A stretch of 64,000 bases of DNA from an uncultured Oscillibacter sp. (GCA_910589315.1 CAJUTB010000007.1:1-64000); one strand, 5' to 3'. Counted from the first letter of the stretch, positions 15,863 through 25,147 are shown. The notes: generated by a model from the letters alone, not told the origin. Numbers and translations are program-made.

Positions 15863-17032
15863 TCAAAAACCGGGCAGACCGAATTCCCGGCAGAGATAAA
15901 CCAGATCCACCGTCCAAAGCTCTCCGTGCCGGAGAATTTCGGTCAGGTCCGCACAGGCGGCGGCGTCCTCTCCGGTCCAGTGGTAGCGGTAGGCGCGGTC
16001 CAGAAGATAGAGGTCCCGGTGTTCCGGGTCCAGCTCGATGAGACGGGTCAGGTCTTCAATGTGCCGCTTGTAGCGGGCGGTGGTCGCGGCTGTGGGACAC
16101 CGGCCCCGCAGGGCCAGAACGTTGTCCGGCTCCAGTTCCAGGAGCTTGCTCAGGTCCCGGTCCATGTCCGGTTTCCGGCTTCTGCCGGTCAGGCTCTCCG
16201 TCTGGTTCCAGCAGAAGGCCCGCAGGAGATAAAATGCAGGATTCTCCGGGGCGGAGGCAATGGCGCGGGTAAGCAGGTCTATGGCGTCTTTATATGCTCC
16301 GTTCCAAAGGAGGCGGGTGATCGCAGAGGCGTCTGGACCAAGGGCTTCCGCCCGCCGGAGCGCGTAGGCTTGATCCGTCAGGGCGTTGGGCAGGACGGGC
16401 GTATCTATGCACTTCCGTACGGGATAGGACGGCTGGAACGTTTCAGGTTCCGGAACCGGCTCCCGTATTGGGACCGAGGTCTGATTTGGAAGTTTTTCCG
16501 ATGAATCGAACTGGTTGTAATCGAAGCCTATGGCGTCCATAAAGTCCGCGATCTGCCAGCAGTCGCCAATAACCGCCTGGTCGCCGTTGTAGGCGTAGAG
16601 GTTTTTACCGATATCGGCTTCTTTCCAGGGAACCAGATAGCGTTCGACAGTTTCCGGCGGCACATGAAAACAGAGTCCTATCAGTTGGGCATCGCCCGGC
16701 TTGGGCGGTTCGTTTTCACCGAAATAGTCTGCGACGCTGATGAATTCGTCAAGAATGGTCCCGTTTTGCCAAAGCTCGTAGCCCCAGAAGTCATCGTCAT
16801 AGGTGTAAAGGGACAGAATCGGGACGTTCAGAGAAGCGGACAGGTCCGCCGGGATTTCATAAGCGAAACAGCCGTCGTTCAGAAGAACAGCGGGACCTTT
16901 TTCGTAAGTGTGCCAGCAGCAATGTTCCATTTGGATAAAAAATTCAGGTTCCGCGGCGCAGCGTTGGAGGGCAGCGAAGCAGTCGGTCCCGTTTCCGCCG
17001 GGAAACAGCATGGTATGTAAAAACAGACCCAT
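15863..17032 (-). CDS. TPR-repeat protein with unidentified N-terminal domain
   Basis: A 389-aa cytoplasmic protein. Residues 1 to about 190 form an acidic, aromatic-rich domain I do not recognise. Residues about 225-380 hold three or four degenerate TPR units (AITRLLWNGAYKDAIDLLTRAI, LSKLLELEPDNVLALRGR, LTRLIELDPEHRDLYL). TPR units mediate protein-protein contacts. Its ATG follows GGAAAGGAG and it has its own promoter at 17074-17102 facing the divergent coaW gene. The function is unknown. Confidence 0.8.
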   Translation of the reverse strand: MGLFLHTMLFPGGNGTDCFAALQRCAAEPEFFIQMEHCCWHTYEKGPAVLLNDGCFAYEIPADLSASLNVPILSLYTYDDDFWGYELWQNGTILDEFISVADYFGENEPPKPGDAQLIGLCFHVPPETVERYLVPWKEADIGKNLYAYNGDQAVIGDCWQIADFMDAIGFDYNQFDSSEKLPNQTSVPIREPVPEPETFQPSYPVRKCIDTPVLPNALTDQAYALRRAEALGPDASAITRLLWNGAYKDAIDLLTRAIASAPENPAFYLLRAFCWNQTESLTGRSRKPDMDRDLSKLLELEPDNVLALRGRCPTAATTARYKRHIEDLTRLIELDPEHRDLYLLDRAYRYHWTGEDAAACADLTEILRHGELWTVDLVYLCREFGLPGF

Positions 17033-17073
17033 AAAATCGCTCCTTTCCTTGTATGTTTTTGTATTTTGTAAAC

Positions 17074-17102
17074 AGTATAAGACGGATTATAAAAAAGTGC
17101 AA
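17074..17102 (-). promoter_or_regulatory. Sigma-A promoter for the TPR gene
   Basis: Minus-strand TTGCAC (17097-17102) and TATACT (17074-17079) with 17-base spacing, 41 bases upstream of the start codon. Confidence 0.7.
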
Positions 17103-17152
17103 CTGAAAAGAAGGCTTTTCTGACGGATATTCGTTTTATTGGAAGGATTTTG

Positions 17153-17181
17153 TTGACAGAACCTGTTTTCTTCCTTATGAT
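17153..17181 (+). promoter_or_regulatory. Sigma-A promoter for coaW
   Basis: Perfect TTGACA (17153-17158) and TATGAT (17176-17181) with 17-base spacing, 30 bases before the ATG. It is divergent from the TPR-gene promoter. Confidence 0.85.
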
Positions 17182-17211
17182 AGTGGTATCTTTTGGAAGG
17201 GATGCTTTTTT

Positions 17212-18042
17212 ATGAGTATCATATTGGGAATTGATATCGGCGGAACGACCACAAAAATCGTCGGGCTTGACCGGTCGGGCGAGGTGTGTTCCATGCTGCG
17301 GGTCCGGGCCGAGGACCCGGTTACGAGTCTTTACGGCGCGTTAGGCAGTTATCTGGCGGGAAATCATTTGTCTTTGCCGGATGTGGGACGGATTGTGCTG
17401 ACGGGTGTGGGCGCGTCGTATGTTGAGAGCAATATCTATGATCTGCCGACGTGCAAGGTGGATGAATTCACGGCCAGCGGCGTGGGCGCGCTTGCGCTTT
17501 CCGGGCAGGAACGCGCAGTCGTGGCGACGATGGGCACGGGAACGGCGTTTCTCTGGGCGGAACAGGGAAAGGCGGTCCGGCATTTGTGCGGGAGCGGAAT
17601 CGGCGGCGGCACGCTGGGGGGGCTCTGCCGGAAATTGGTGGATATGGAACGGTTCGGGCAGATCAAGAAGCTGGCGGAACAAGGGGATTTACGGCATGTT
17701 GATCTGACGATTGGGGACATTGCCCGGAATCCGGCGGAGACGCTGGACCCGTCCCTGACGGCGGCAAATTTTGGAAACTTGGCGGAGGATGCGTCGGCGG
17801 CGGATCTGGCGGCGGGCGCGGTCAATCTGGTGTTGCAGGCGATTGGAACGATGACGGTTTTGGCGTGTCAAAGCTGTCAGGCGGAGACGGTTGTACTGAC
17901 GGGAGCCATGACGACGCTTTCGCAGGTCCAGGAGAATTTTGAAAACTTCGAGCGTCTGTATGGGATTCATTATATTATTCCGGAGCGTGCGACTTTTGCA
18001 ACGGCAATCGGCGCGGGTTTATGCTCCTTGCAGGAAAAATAA
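17212..18042 (+). CDS. coaW: Type II pantothenate kinase
   Basis: CoaW phosphorylates pantothenate, the first step of coenzyme A synthesis. The 276-aa protein has the ASKHA fold: phosphate-1 loop IILGIDIGGTTTKIVGL at the N-terminus, connecting Gly-rich GVGASYVESN, phosphate-2 VATMGTGTAFLWA and GGGTLGGLCRKL, and the adenosine motif VVLTGAMTTLSQVQ. This bacterial type II enzyme is usual in some Firmicutes and, by analogy with characterised members, is weakly or not inhibited by CoA. It has a near-consensus promoter and a GGAAGGGA ribosome site. Confidence 0.94.
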   Translation: MSIILGIDIGGTTTKIVGLDRSGEVCSMLRVRAEDPVTSLYGALGSYLAGNHLSLPDVGRIVLTGVGASYVESNIYDLPTCKVDEFTASGVGALALSGQERAVVATMGTGTAFLWAEQGKAVRHLCGSGIGGGTLGGLCRKLVDMERFGQIKKLAEQGDLRHVDLTIGDIARNPAETLDPSLTAANFGNLAEDASAADLAAGAVNLVLQAIGTMTVLACQSCQAETVVLTGAMTTLSQVQENFENFERLYGIHYIIPERATFATAIGAGLCSLQEK

Positions 18043-18182
18043 AGCGATGATCTCTCAAGCTCGGCCAGCGTCTTTTTCTCTTTTCCCCGCAGGGGGAATG
18101 CGACGGCTTTGAGCGGCAGAGCCGTTATGACGGCGGCTATGCCGGAAAGCACGCCGCAATTTGATGAAAGCAATAAAAATGA

Positions 18183-18211
18183 TTGCTTTTCAGGGACGAA
18201 CATTGTATACT
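18183..18211 (+). promoter_or_regulatory. Sigma-A promoter of the nucleoside-type ABC operon
   Basis: TTGCTT (18183-18188) and TATACT (18206-18211) with 17-base spacing. The predicted transcript leader is only about 60 bases, leaving no room for a full purine riboswitch. Confidence 0.75.
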
Positions 18212-18274
18212 TTACTTGACGGCAGAAATTGTATGGGCTGCCGGGGAATTTACGGAGGAAGCGGGGCGGAAAAT

Positions 18275-19816
18275 TTGAATTCGGAAAATGTCATCGAAAT
18301 GCTGCATATCACGAAAGAATTTCCAGGTATCATCGCCAACGACGATATCACCCTCCAGCTGCGCAAGGGCGAAATTCACGCCCTGCTGGGCGAAAACGGC
18401 GCGGGGAAATCTACCCTGATGAGCGTGCTGTTCGGCCTGTATCAGCCGGAAGCCGGAGAAATTCGGAAGAACGGAGAAACCGTTAAAATCAACAGTCCAA
18501 ACGACGCCACGGCCCTTGGCATCGGCATGGTTCACCAGCACTTCAAGCTCATCGACGTGTTTACCGTGCTGGACAATATCATCCTGGGCGCGGAAACCAC
18601 CAAAGCCGGTTTCCTGCAAAAGAAAGCCGCGCGGGAAAAAGTCCTCGCGCTTTCGGAACGCTACGGCATGAAAGTCGACCTGGACGCCAAAGTGGAAGAC
18701 ATCACCGTTGGTATGCAGCAGCGGGTGGAAATCCTCAAAATGCTGTACCGCGACAACGAAATTCTGATCTTTGACGAACCGACGGCCGTCCTCACGCCGC
18801 AGGAAATTGACGAGCTGATGGCTACGATGAAAGAATTCGCCAAGGAGGGCAAGTCCATTTTGTTCATCTCCCACAAGCTCAACGAAATCATGGCCGTTGC
18901 CGACCGGGTGACGGTCCTGCGAAAAGGCAGATACATCGGCACTGTGGAAACCAAAGACACAGACAAGCAGACCCTGTCCAACATGATGGTAGGCCGTCCG
19001 GTGCAGCTGGAAGTCGTCAAGGCTCCGGCCCAGCCCAAGGAGGTGGTTCTGCACGTGGAAAATCTGGTGGTGCCCTCCAAGGGCCACCGGAAAAACGCCG
19101 TCAACGGCGTCACTTTTGACGCCCGCGCCGGGGAAATCGTCTGCATCGCAGGCATCGACGGCAACGGCCAGACCGAGCTGATCTATGGGCTCACCGGCCT
19201 GGAAAAAGCCGCCAGAGGCGCCGTCACTCTCTGCGGGAAGGACATCACACACTGTTCCATCCGCCAGCGCAGCACGGGCATGAGCCACATCCCCGAAGAC
19301 CGCCACAAACACGGTCTCGTGCTGGACTTTACCCTGGAACAGAATATGGTCCTGCAAAAATACCGGGAACCCCGTTTCCAGCATATGGGCATCATCAACA
19401 GCGGCGCGGTCCGCAGCTATGCCCAGGAGCTGATTACACAATACGACGTCCGCAGCGGTCAGGGACCTGTGACCATCGTGCGGAGCATGTCCGGCGGCAA
19501 CCAGCAGAAAGCGATCATCGCCCGGGAGGTGGACCGGGATCTTCCGCTGATCGTGGCGGTGCAGCCCACCCGCGGCCTGGACGTGGGCGCGATCGAGTAC
19601 ATTCACGGCCAGCTGGTGGCCGAGCGGGACCGGGGCAAGGCCGTGCTTCTGGTGTCCTTGGAACTGGACGAGGTGATGAGCCTTGCGGACCGGATTCTGG
19701 TGATGTACGAGGGCGAGCTGGTGGGCGAGCTGGACCCGAAAAAGACCAATGTGCAAGAGCTTGGCCTGTACATGGCGGGCGCGAAACGGACCAATAAGGA
19801 GGGGGCTTCCGCATGA
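18275..19816 (+). CDS. ABC transporter ATPase, nucleoside/simple-sugar type (YufO/NupO-like)
   Basis: A duplicated ATPase of about 513 residues. The first half has Walker A GENGAGKSTLMSVLFG, signature VGMQQRVEILKML and Walker B EILIFDEPTAVLTPQE. The second half has the degenerate P-loop GIDGNGQTEL and MSGGNQQKAIIAREV, as in the RbsA/NupO family. Together with the two following permeases it forms an importer of the BMP-dependent nucleoside class. The start is uncertain: TTG 18275 has a GGCGGA site close upstream, while ATG 18299 and ATG 18233 are alternatives. The stop overlaps the next gene by four bases. Confidence 0.93.
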   Translation: MNSENVIEMLHITKEFPGIIANDDITLQLRKGEIHALLGENGAGKSTLMSVLFGLYQPEAGEIRKNGETVKINSPNDATALGIGMVHQHFKLIDVFTVLDNIILGAETTKAGFLQKKAAREKVLALSERYGMKVDLDAKVEDITVGMQQRVEILKMLYRDNEILIFDEPTAVLTPQEIDELMATMKEFAKEGKSILFISHKLNEIMAVADRVTVLRKGRYIGTVETKDTDKQTLSNMMVGRPVQLEVVKAPAQPKEVVLHVENLVVPSKGHRKNAVNGVTFDARAGEIVCIAGIDGNGQTELIYGLTGLEKAARGAVTLCGKDITHCSIRQRSTGMSHIPEDRHKHGLVLDFTLEQNMVLQKYREPRFQHMGIINSGAVRSYAQELITQYDVRSGQGPVTIVRSMSGGNQQKAIIAREVDRDLPLIVAVQPTRGLDVGAIEYIHGQLVAERDRGKAVLLVSLELDEVMSLADRILVMYEGELVGELDPKKTNVQELGLYMAGAKRTNKEGASA

Positions 19817-21057
19817 GAGAGAAACAAACCGGTTTTTGGAACCGGAGCGGGACGAAGGCGGTCCTTGCGTCCCTGATTTCCATTGTAATCGGCCTGTTTG
19901 TAGGCAGCGTGGTCATTTTCATCGTCGGCGTAACAAACCCGTCCCTGGGCCTGAAAAGCGTCTGGGAGGGAATCTGCCTGGTGTTCGGCGGTATGTTCAG
20001 CACCGGGCGCAACGCCGCGGGCAGTCTGACCTTTGGCTTCAACCCCACCAGCGTAGGCAATATGCTCTTTCGGGCGACGCCCCTGATTCTGACGGGCCTT
20101 TCCGTCTCGGTGGCGTTCAAAACGGGCCTGTTCAACATCGGTGCGCCGGGCCAGTACCTGATGGGCACCGCCGCTACGCTGTATATCGCACTGAGCATCC
20201 CCACAACCGCCGTACCGGCGGGGCTGGTGTGGCTGCTGGCGTTCCTGGGCGGTATCCTGATGGGCGCGCTCTGGGGAGCGGTTCCGGGCATGATGAAAGC
20301 GTTTTTGAACATCAACGAGGTCCTCGCCTGCATTATGACCAACTGGATTGCGGCAAACCTTGTGACCTGGTTCTTTGACGGGAGCGTCCTGTGCAACGTG
20401 GTGGAATCCGGCAAGACCGGCTACATCTATAAAACCACCTTTAACGGCGTGGAGACGCCGAAAATGGGCCTGGACCTCCTCTTTCCCGGCTCTCAAGTCA
20501 ACGGCGGCATTTTGATTGCCATTGTTTTTGCGGCGCTGGTTTCAATCCTCATGGGCAAAACCACCCTGGGCTATGAGCTGAAAGCCTGCGGCAGCAACCG
20601 TCATGCGGCCCGCTACGCGGGCATCTCCGACCGGCGGAACATCGTCCTTTCTATGGCGATTGCCGGCGGTCTGGCAGGGGCGGCGGCCTCGCTGTACTAC
20701 CTTTCCGGCAACACGGAATTTTTCTGGTCAACGTATCAGTCCCTGCCCGCCACGGGCTTCAACGGCATCCCGGTGGCGTTGCTGGCGGTGAACAACCCCA
20801 TTGGCGTCATTTTTACCGGCTGCTTCATGTCGATCCTGAACATCTCCGGCTTGCAGCTGACAAATCTGACGGCCTACAACGAGTACATTACCGATGTGAT
20901 CATAGCGACCATCGTGTATTTGAGCGCGTTCTCTCTGCTGATTCGCGGTCTGCTGAACGGACGGGCGAAAAAGACCGAAAAACCGGCGGCAGACCCCAAG
21001 CCGGCGGGACCGGCGCAGTCCGGCGAGAGCCGTGAGAAAGGAGGCGGAGAGGCATGA
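19813..21057 (+). CDS. ABC transporter permease, nucleoside type (YufP/NupP-like)
   Basis: A 414-aa integral membrane protein with about ten hydrophobic segments and the family block NIGAPGQYLMGTAA (residues about 112-125). The EAA-like cytoplasmic loop is in LKACGSNRHAARYAGIS. The C-terminal 35 residues are a hydrophilic Lys/Pro/Ala tail. It forms the channel with the downstream permease, energised by the preceding ATPase. ATGA overlaps on both sides show tight translational coupling. Confidence 0.93.
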   Translation: MREKQTGFWNRSGTKAVLASLISIVIGLFVGSVVIFIVGVTNPSLGLKSVWEGICLVFGGMFSTGRNAAGSLTFGFNPTSVGNMLFRATPLILTGLSVSVAFKTGLFNIGAPGQYLMGTAATLYIALSIPTTAVPAGLVWLLAFLGGILMGALWGAVPGMMKAFLNINEVLACIMTNWIAANLVTWFFDGSVLCNVVESGKTGYIYKTTFNGVETPKMGLDLLFPGSQVNGGILIAIVFAALVSILMGKTTLGYELKACGSNRHAARYAGISDRRNIVLSMAIAGGLAGAAASLYYLSGNTEFFWSTYQSLPATGFNGIPVALLAVNNPIGVIFTGCFMSILNISGLQLTNLTAYNEYITDVIIATIVYLSAFSLLIRGLLNGRAKKTEKPAADPKPAGPAQSGESREKGGGEA

Positions 21058-22085
21058 CGTTCCTGATTCAACAGACCTTGATCTATGCAATCCCGCTGAT
21101 GATTGTGGCGTTGGCGGGCGTGTTTGCAGAGCGCAGCGGCATTATTAACCTGGCCTTGGAAGGCATTATGATTTTCGGCGCGTTTGTGGGCGTGTTTTTT
21201 GTGAGCCAGGTGCAGCAGGCGGGCACCTTCGCCGCGGCAAAGGACGCGGGAGACTGGGTTGCGCTTCAGGGCTTCGCCATTCTGGCAATGCTGACGGCGG
21301 CATTGATGGGGGCCATCTTCTCCCTGCTGCTGTCCTTTGCGTCGGTGAACCTGAAAGCCGACCAGACCATTGGCGGCACGGCCCTGAACCTGATGGCTCC
21401 CGCGCTGGTGCTGTTCCTCATCCGCATTGTGGAAAATCAGAACACAATTCAGATGGCGGAGGGCGACGCGGCCAGCTGGTTCATGATCAAGAAGGGCTAT
21501 TTCGGCTATGGCCGCACGGAGAGCATGGGCTTTCTGGGTGAGACCTTCGTGAACCGGGTATATCTGGCGACGTATATCTGCATCATCCTGTTTATCGTAC
21601 TTTCCATTGTGCTGTACAAGACGCGCTTTGGCCTGCGCCTGCGGTCCTGCGGCGAGAATCCCCAGGCGGCGGACTCTTTAGGCATTAACGTGTATAAGAT
21701 GCGCTACGCGGGCACGACGATTTCCGGCGCGCTGGCGGGCCTGGGCGGTTTTGTCTACGCGCTGACAACCGCCAACTGTACGGCGGACGGCGACGTGGCC
21801 GGGTTCGGCTTCCTGGCGTTGGCGGTCATGATTTTCGGCAACTGGAAGCCTGTGAGCATTGCAGGCGCGGCCTTGCTGTTCGGCCTGTTCAAGTGCGTAG
21901 CGGCGTCCTATTCCAGCATTGATATCAACGGCGACGGCGTATTCCTTCTGGCGCAAATCGGCATCAGCGCGCATCTGTACCGGATGCTTCCCTATATCAT
22001 TACGCTGGTTGTGCTGGCGTTCACCTCGAAAAAGTCCCGCGCCCCCAAGGCGGAGGGCATCCCCTATGACAAGGGCCTGCGGTAA
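21054..22085 (+). CDS. ABC transporter permease, nucleoside type (YufQ/NupQ-like)
   Basis: A 343-aa membrane protein with about nine hydrophobic segments. The N-terminal motif GVFAERSGIINLALEGIM and the loop LRSCGENPQAADSLGINV mark it as the second permease of the nucleoside/BMP-type transporter. It is the last gene of the three-gene operon. The expected lipoprotein binding subunit is not downstream, so the binding protein must be encoded elsewhere. Confidence 0.93.
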   Translation: MTFLIQQTLIYAIPLMIVALAGVFAERSGIINLALEGIMIFGAFVGVFFVSQVQQAGTFAAAKDAGDWVALQGFAILAMLTAALMGAIFSLLLSFASVNLKADQTIGGTALNLMAPALVLFLIRIVENQNTIQMAEGDAASWFMIKKGYFGYGRTESMGFLGETFVNRVYLATYICIILFIVLSIVLYKTRFGLRLRSCGENPQAADSLGINVYKMRYAGTTISGALAGLGGFVYALTTANCTADGDVAGFGFLALAVMIFGNWKPVSIAGAALLFGLFKCVAASYSSIDINGDGVFLLAQIGISAHLYRMLPYIITLVVLAFTSKKSRAPKAEGIPYDKGLR

Positions 22086-22206
22086 ACGTCCCTTTTGTGC
22101 AAAGTGCTGCCGCTGTGTGCCATAATCCGTTTTGCAAATCGGGATTTGTCAGGGACGCTATGTATGGTAAGGGGCGACAATTTGCATCTGATATTGGGGT
22201 TTCGCT

Positions 22207-22629
22207 TTGGAAAGGAGGCGTGAGATTACGAATTTTACTGCCTACGCAGGAATTGGAATTTTACTTGTTTTCACGATCATCGGATTACTTATTTTATTAA
22301 GGCGCGATTCCTTCAAATCTGAAAATAGTAAAAGAATCTATATTGTGGCAGGGGCTCTGCAAGCGGTTCATATAATATTGTATTTGACAGGATTATTGGA
22401 GAAAATCGCTCAAATCAATGTATATGTTGCATTTGGAATTTGCGCTGTTCTTTCCGCCATATGTATTTTGATGTCCGGCTGGATGCTGCTGCCTTTTTCA
22501 AAGTTTAAGCATGGAATAAAGTATCTGCTTATGTTTATTGCGATACTTCAAGTGATTGGTACGATTATTATATTTTTGTTGCCCGAAGCAGGTATTCCGC
22601 CGCTCATCCAATTTTCAGTCAATACATGA
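22207..22629 (+). CDS. Hypothetical four-helix membrane protein, AT-rich
   Basis: The frame encodes up to 140 residues with four hydrophobic segments (about 12-32, 45-62, 72-92, 103-125) and no recognised domain. The start is unclear: TTG 22207 overlaps the AAAGGAGG at 22211-22218, and no ATG or GTG lies in frame after it. An ATT at 22225 has ideal six-base spacing, so a rare ATT start is possible. AT-richness contrasts sharply with the flanking transporter operon and suggests recent acquisition. Confidence 0.6.
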   Translation: MERRREITNFTAYAGIGILLVFTIIGLLILLRRDSFKSENSKRIYIVAGALQAVHIILYLTGLLEKIAQINVYVAFGICAVLSAICILMSGWMLLPFSKFKHGIKYLLMFIAILQVIGTIIIFLLPEAGIPPLIQFSVNT

Positions 22630-22755
22630 TATCATATGATGAATAAAATTAGATATTTTGACAAATTATTTTCTCAAATGGCGTTGAGCAACACCAATCT
22701 GAAAAGGGACCGGTAAACGGCCTGCAAAGCCCTGGAACGTTCCAATATGCAAAAG

Positions 22756-22783
22756 CGGCGTATGGATGCAAGTCCATACGCCG
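22756..22783. terminator. Bidirectional terminator
   Basis: An 11-bp stem CGGCGTATGGA/TCCATACGCCG with loop TGCAAG, A-rich on the left and TTTTT on the right. It stops the AT-rich plus-strand gene and the minus-strand gene ending at 22800. Confidence 0.9.
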
Positions 22784-22799
22784 TTTTTGATTGGCTGTT

Positions 22800-22976
22800 T
22801 TATTTTGCCGCAGCCCGTCTCCTGGAAACGGACTGGAAAAGGCACATGAAAAAGAGAATGGAGAGCGATACCTGCGTAAAGACTTCGGCAGCCGGTTCGG
22901 AAATCCCGAAGGAAACGGCCATACGGATCAGGATGATACTCACCAGAGCGGCAACGGCGGTCAAGACGGTTTTCAT
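22800..22976 (-). CDS. Small hypothetical membrane protein, 58 aa
   Basis: Two hydrophobic segments (about residues 4-24 and 33-52) end in a basic Arg/Lys tail, which fits a small inner-membrane protein with cytoplasmic C-terminus. The start at 22976 (MKTVLTAVAALVS) has GGAGG eight bases upstream; an ATG five codons earlier overlaps that site. An extended -10 (TGCTATACT) lies about 55 bases upstream, and a strong terminator follows. No family is recognised. Confidence 0.6.
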   Translation of the reverse strand: MKTVLTAVAALVSIILIRMAVSFGISEPAAEVFTQVSLSILFFMCLFQSVSRRRAAAK

Positions 22977-23125
22977 AGAAACTTCCTCCATTTATGTTTG
23001 TTTTTGTGTTGTTCCCTCTGAACAATACCAAGTATAGCAAAACAGAGGCTGGGATTCCATCGCTTTGGCTTACAATTCGCCGCCGTTTCTTACAGTTTTG
23101 TAAGATAGCCGTAAGGAAGTGGGAT

Positions 23126-25147
23126 TCAGATGAACCGCTCCCCCAAAACCGGACGGTACAGCACCTGAATGCCGCAGTCGTCCCGCAGGCGTTCCCGGCG
23201 AATGCTCTCGGCCATGATCACACTGGCAAGCTCCTGGGGATCGTCGCCGTCCCAGCCGGCCAGAAGATCTTGCAGCCACTCGTCCTCAACCGGGTCCGCC
23301 ACGCCGTCGCTGATCATCACCGCAAAACTGCCGGGGTCCAGCGGAACCTTCGTGACATCCGGCGACGCAGGCGCGCCCCGTAACCCGGCGGGCAGGCTTT
23401 TGCCGGTAATCCGGCGGACAATGCCGCCCTTTTTGAGATAACTGGGGGCCGCGCCGAATTTATAGAAGGCGGCTTCTTCCGCCTCCGAGTCGAATACACA
23501 AAGGTCGATGGTGGTAAAACTGCCGGTTTCGGCGCCTCGAAGGGCCATGGCGGAATTCAGCGTTTTGAGGGCGGCTTCCGGCGCGATGCCCGCTTCCAGG
23601 AACTGCCGCAGCAGGCGGCACGTCAGGGCGGATTCCTTCCGGGCGGGTTCGCCGCTTCCCATTCCGTCGGCCAGCAGGAGGCACCAGCGGCCTTGTTCGG
23701 TTTGGAAGGACGTGACCGTATCGCCGCAGACGGCCTCTCCCTCCTTGGGACGCAGCACCACCCCCACCTGACAGCGGCCGTCCGTGCCGGAGGCCGGGAC
23801 CGCCGCGCCCAGTCCGGCGGCGGTGGCCGTCAGAAGCTCGGAGAGCTGGGCATACTGCCCCCGCGCACTTTTCCGGGTTTCCTCCAGCTGCCGCCGGTAC
23901 TGCCGCCGCAGCAGAAACGCCGACAATTCCCCGTTGACTTCCGTCAGAAATTCCGGGAGGTGGATACAGCGGTTTGCAAAATAGGCGGGGAAATCCTTGG
24001 GCATGGCCCGTCCCCGTTCCAGGAGGAAGGGGGTGGCGTCGTTGAGGGCGTTGAAGGTGCTGGAATAGTCCCTCTGCCAGCAAAGCTCGCAGAGGGCGCA
24101 GCCCCGGCAGACTTTTTCCGCCGAACGGTCAAAAATGATGGCCGGATTTTCGTCGGTAGGCGGCGGTGCGCTTCGCCCCATGCTGTCGTAGAGGTCCCGC
24201 AGCGCGCCGGCGGCGCGGTTGAGCTGTTCTTTCCAGCGCAGGCCGGTTTCCTGTTCCTGTGGGTCCGGTTGTTTGACCCGTTTGCCGCCGAAGAGCCGGG
24301 AGGGTAAAAGCAGGAAAACAGCCATACCGGCGGCGGCTTCCACCAGCAGGGGCAGGACGCTGCCGCTGGGCAGAGCGGCCGCCAGGATTGCCGTCAGGAA
24401 CGCCAGGGCCGCGCTCCAGCGATACCGCCGGGTTCCTCCAGCCAGCCCCGCCAGGCCGAAGGCCGCCGTCAGAAGACCTTTGGTGCTGCCGCAGAGGTCG
24501 GCGGTCAGGCCCAGCCCCAGCCCCACCGCCGCGCCCTGTGCCGGGCCGCGGTCGAAGGCGGTCCAGGCCAGAAGGAGGCACAGCATCGCCCGTGCGGGGG
24601 AGAGGTCGAGGAGGGTGATGTCGGACACCGCCAGCAGCAGCGCGGCGGCTAAGTAAAGGAAGCTGTCCGGGGTCAGGCGGGTTTCTTCGGGCCGCAGCAG
24701 GGGCCGGAAGAGCCATGCCGACGCGCCCAGCAGCCCCGCCGCGGAGACACAGCCCTTGAGCTGTTCCAGCGGGGTGAGGGATTGGAGGATGTACAGGGTT
24801 TCCACCATGAGAAAGAGGGCGACGGCGGTAAGGGCGGCGGTTTTGGGCCGGGCCAGGAACCAGACGCCCCGCAAGGCGGAGGTGGCGGTCACGATGAGGA
24901 TGCCCACGGCGAGGAATGGCAGAGCGTGGGCGAAGTCAAGAAAGAGGAGCGCGCCTGCCGCGGCTCCCGCAAGGGCGGCGATACCGTCCGCGCCGGGTCC
25001 CGATGCCGCCAGAAAGCCCAAGGCAAAGGGGGCGTGACAGGACGGTGTTTGGCTGGCGGTCAGCGCAGCGGAAAGAAAAAATCGGATGCCCCAGGAAAGC
25101 AGCCGTCCTGGCCGCTCCCGTTCGAGCGTAAGTGGACCGAGTGTCAC
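23126..25147 (-). CDS. spoIIE: Stage II sporulation protein E, PP2C phosphatase
   Basis: SpoIIE sits at the asymmetric septum and dephosphorylates SpoIIAA, freeing sigma-F in the forespore. The 673-aa protein has about ten N-terminal membrane segments (residues 20-290), a central region with the conserved cysteine cluster CRGCALCELCWQ, and a C-terminal PP2C domain with metal-binding LLADGMGSGEPAR and VMISDGVAD. The GTG start at 25147 has GGGAGGG seven bases upstream. Its presence argues that the organism can sporulate. Confidence 0.96.
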   Translation of the reverse strand: MTLGPLTLERERPGRLLSWGIRFFLSAALTASQTPSCHAPFALGFLAASGPGADGIAALAGAAAGALLFLDFAHALPFLAVGILIVTATSALRGVWFLARPKTAALTAVALFLMVETLYILQSLTPLEQLKGCVSAAGLLGASAWLFRPLLRPEETRLTPDSFLYLAAALLLAVSDITLLDLSPARAMLCLLLAWTAFDRGPAQGAAVGLGLGLTADLCGSTKGLLTAAFGLAGLAGGTRRYRWSAALAFLTAILAAALPSGSVLPLLVEAAAGMAVFLLLPSRLFGGKRVKQPDPQEQETGLRWKEQLNRAAGALRDLYDSMGRSAPPPTDENPAIIFDRSAEKVCRGCALCELCWQRDYSSTFNALNDATPFLLERGRAMPKDFPAYFANRCIHLPEFLTEVNGELSAFLLRRQYRRQLEETRKSARGQYAQLSELLTATAAGLGAAVPASGTDGRCQVGVVLRPKEGEAVCGDTVTSFQTEQGRWCLLLADGMGSGEPARKESALTCRLLRQFLEAGIAPEAALKTLNSAMALRGAETGSFTTIDLCVFDSEAEEAAFYKFGAAPSYLKKGGIVRRITGKSLPAGLRGAPASPDVTKVPLDPGSFAVMISDGVADPVEDEWLQDLLAGWDGDDPQELASVIMAESIRRERLRDDCGIQVLYRPVLGERFI

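Noticed and set aside
17970..18203. 77-codon minus-strand frame overlapping the coaW end
   Set aside because: Part of the translation looks protein-like, but it overlaps coaW and the ABC-operon promoter, and no ribosome site is seen. It might be a decayed fragment, with too little evidence to call.
18212..18274. Purine riboswitch upstream of the nucleoside-type transporter
   Set aside because: The leader after the predicted promoter is about 60 bases and lacks the three-helix purine aptamer pattern.
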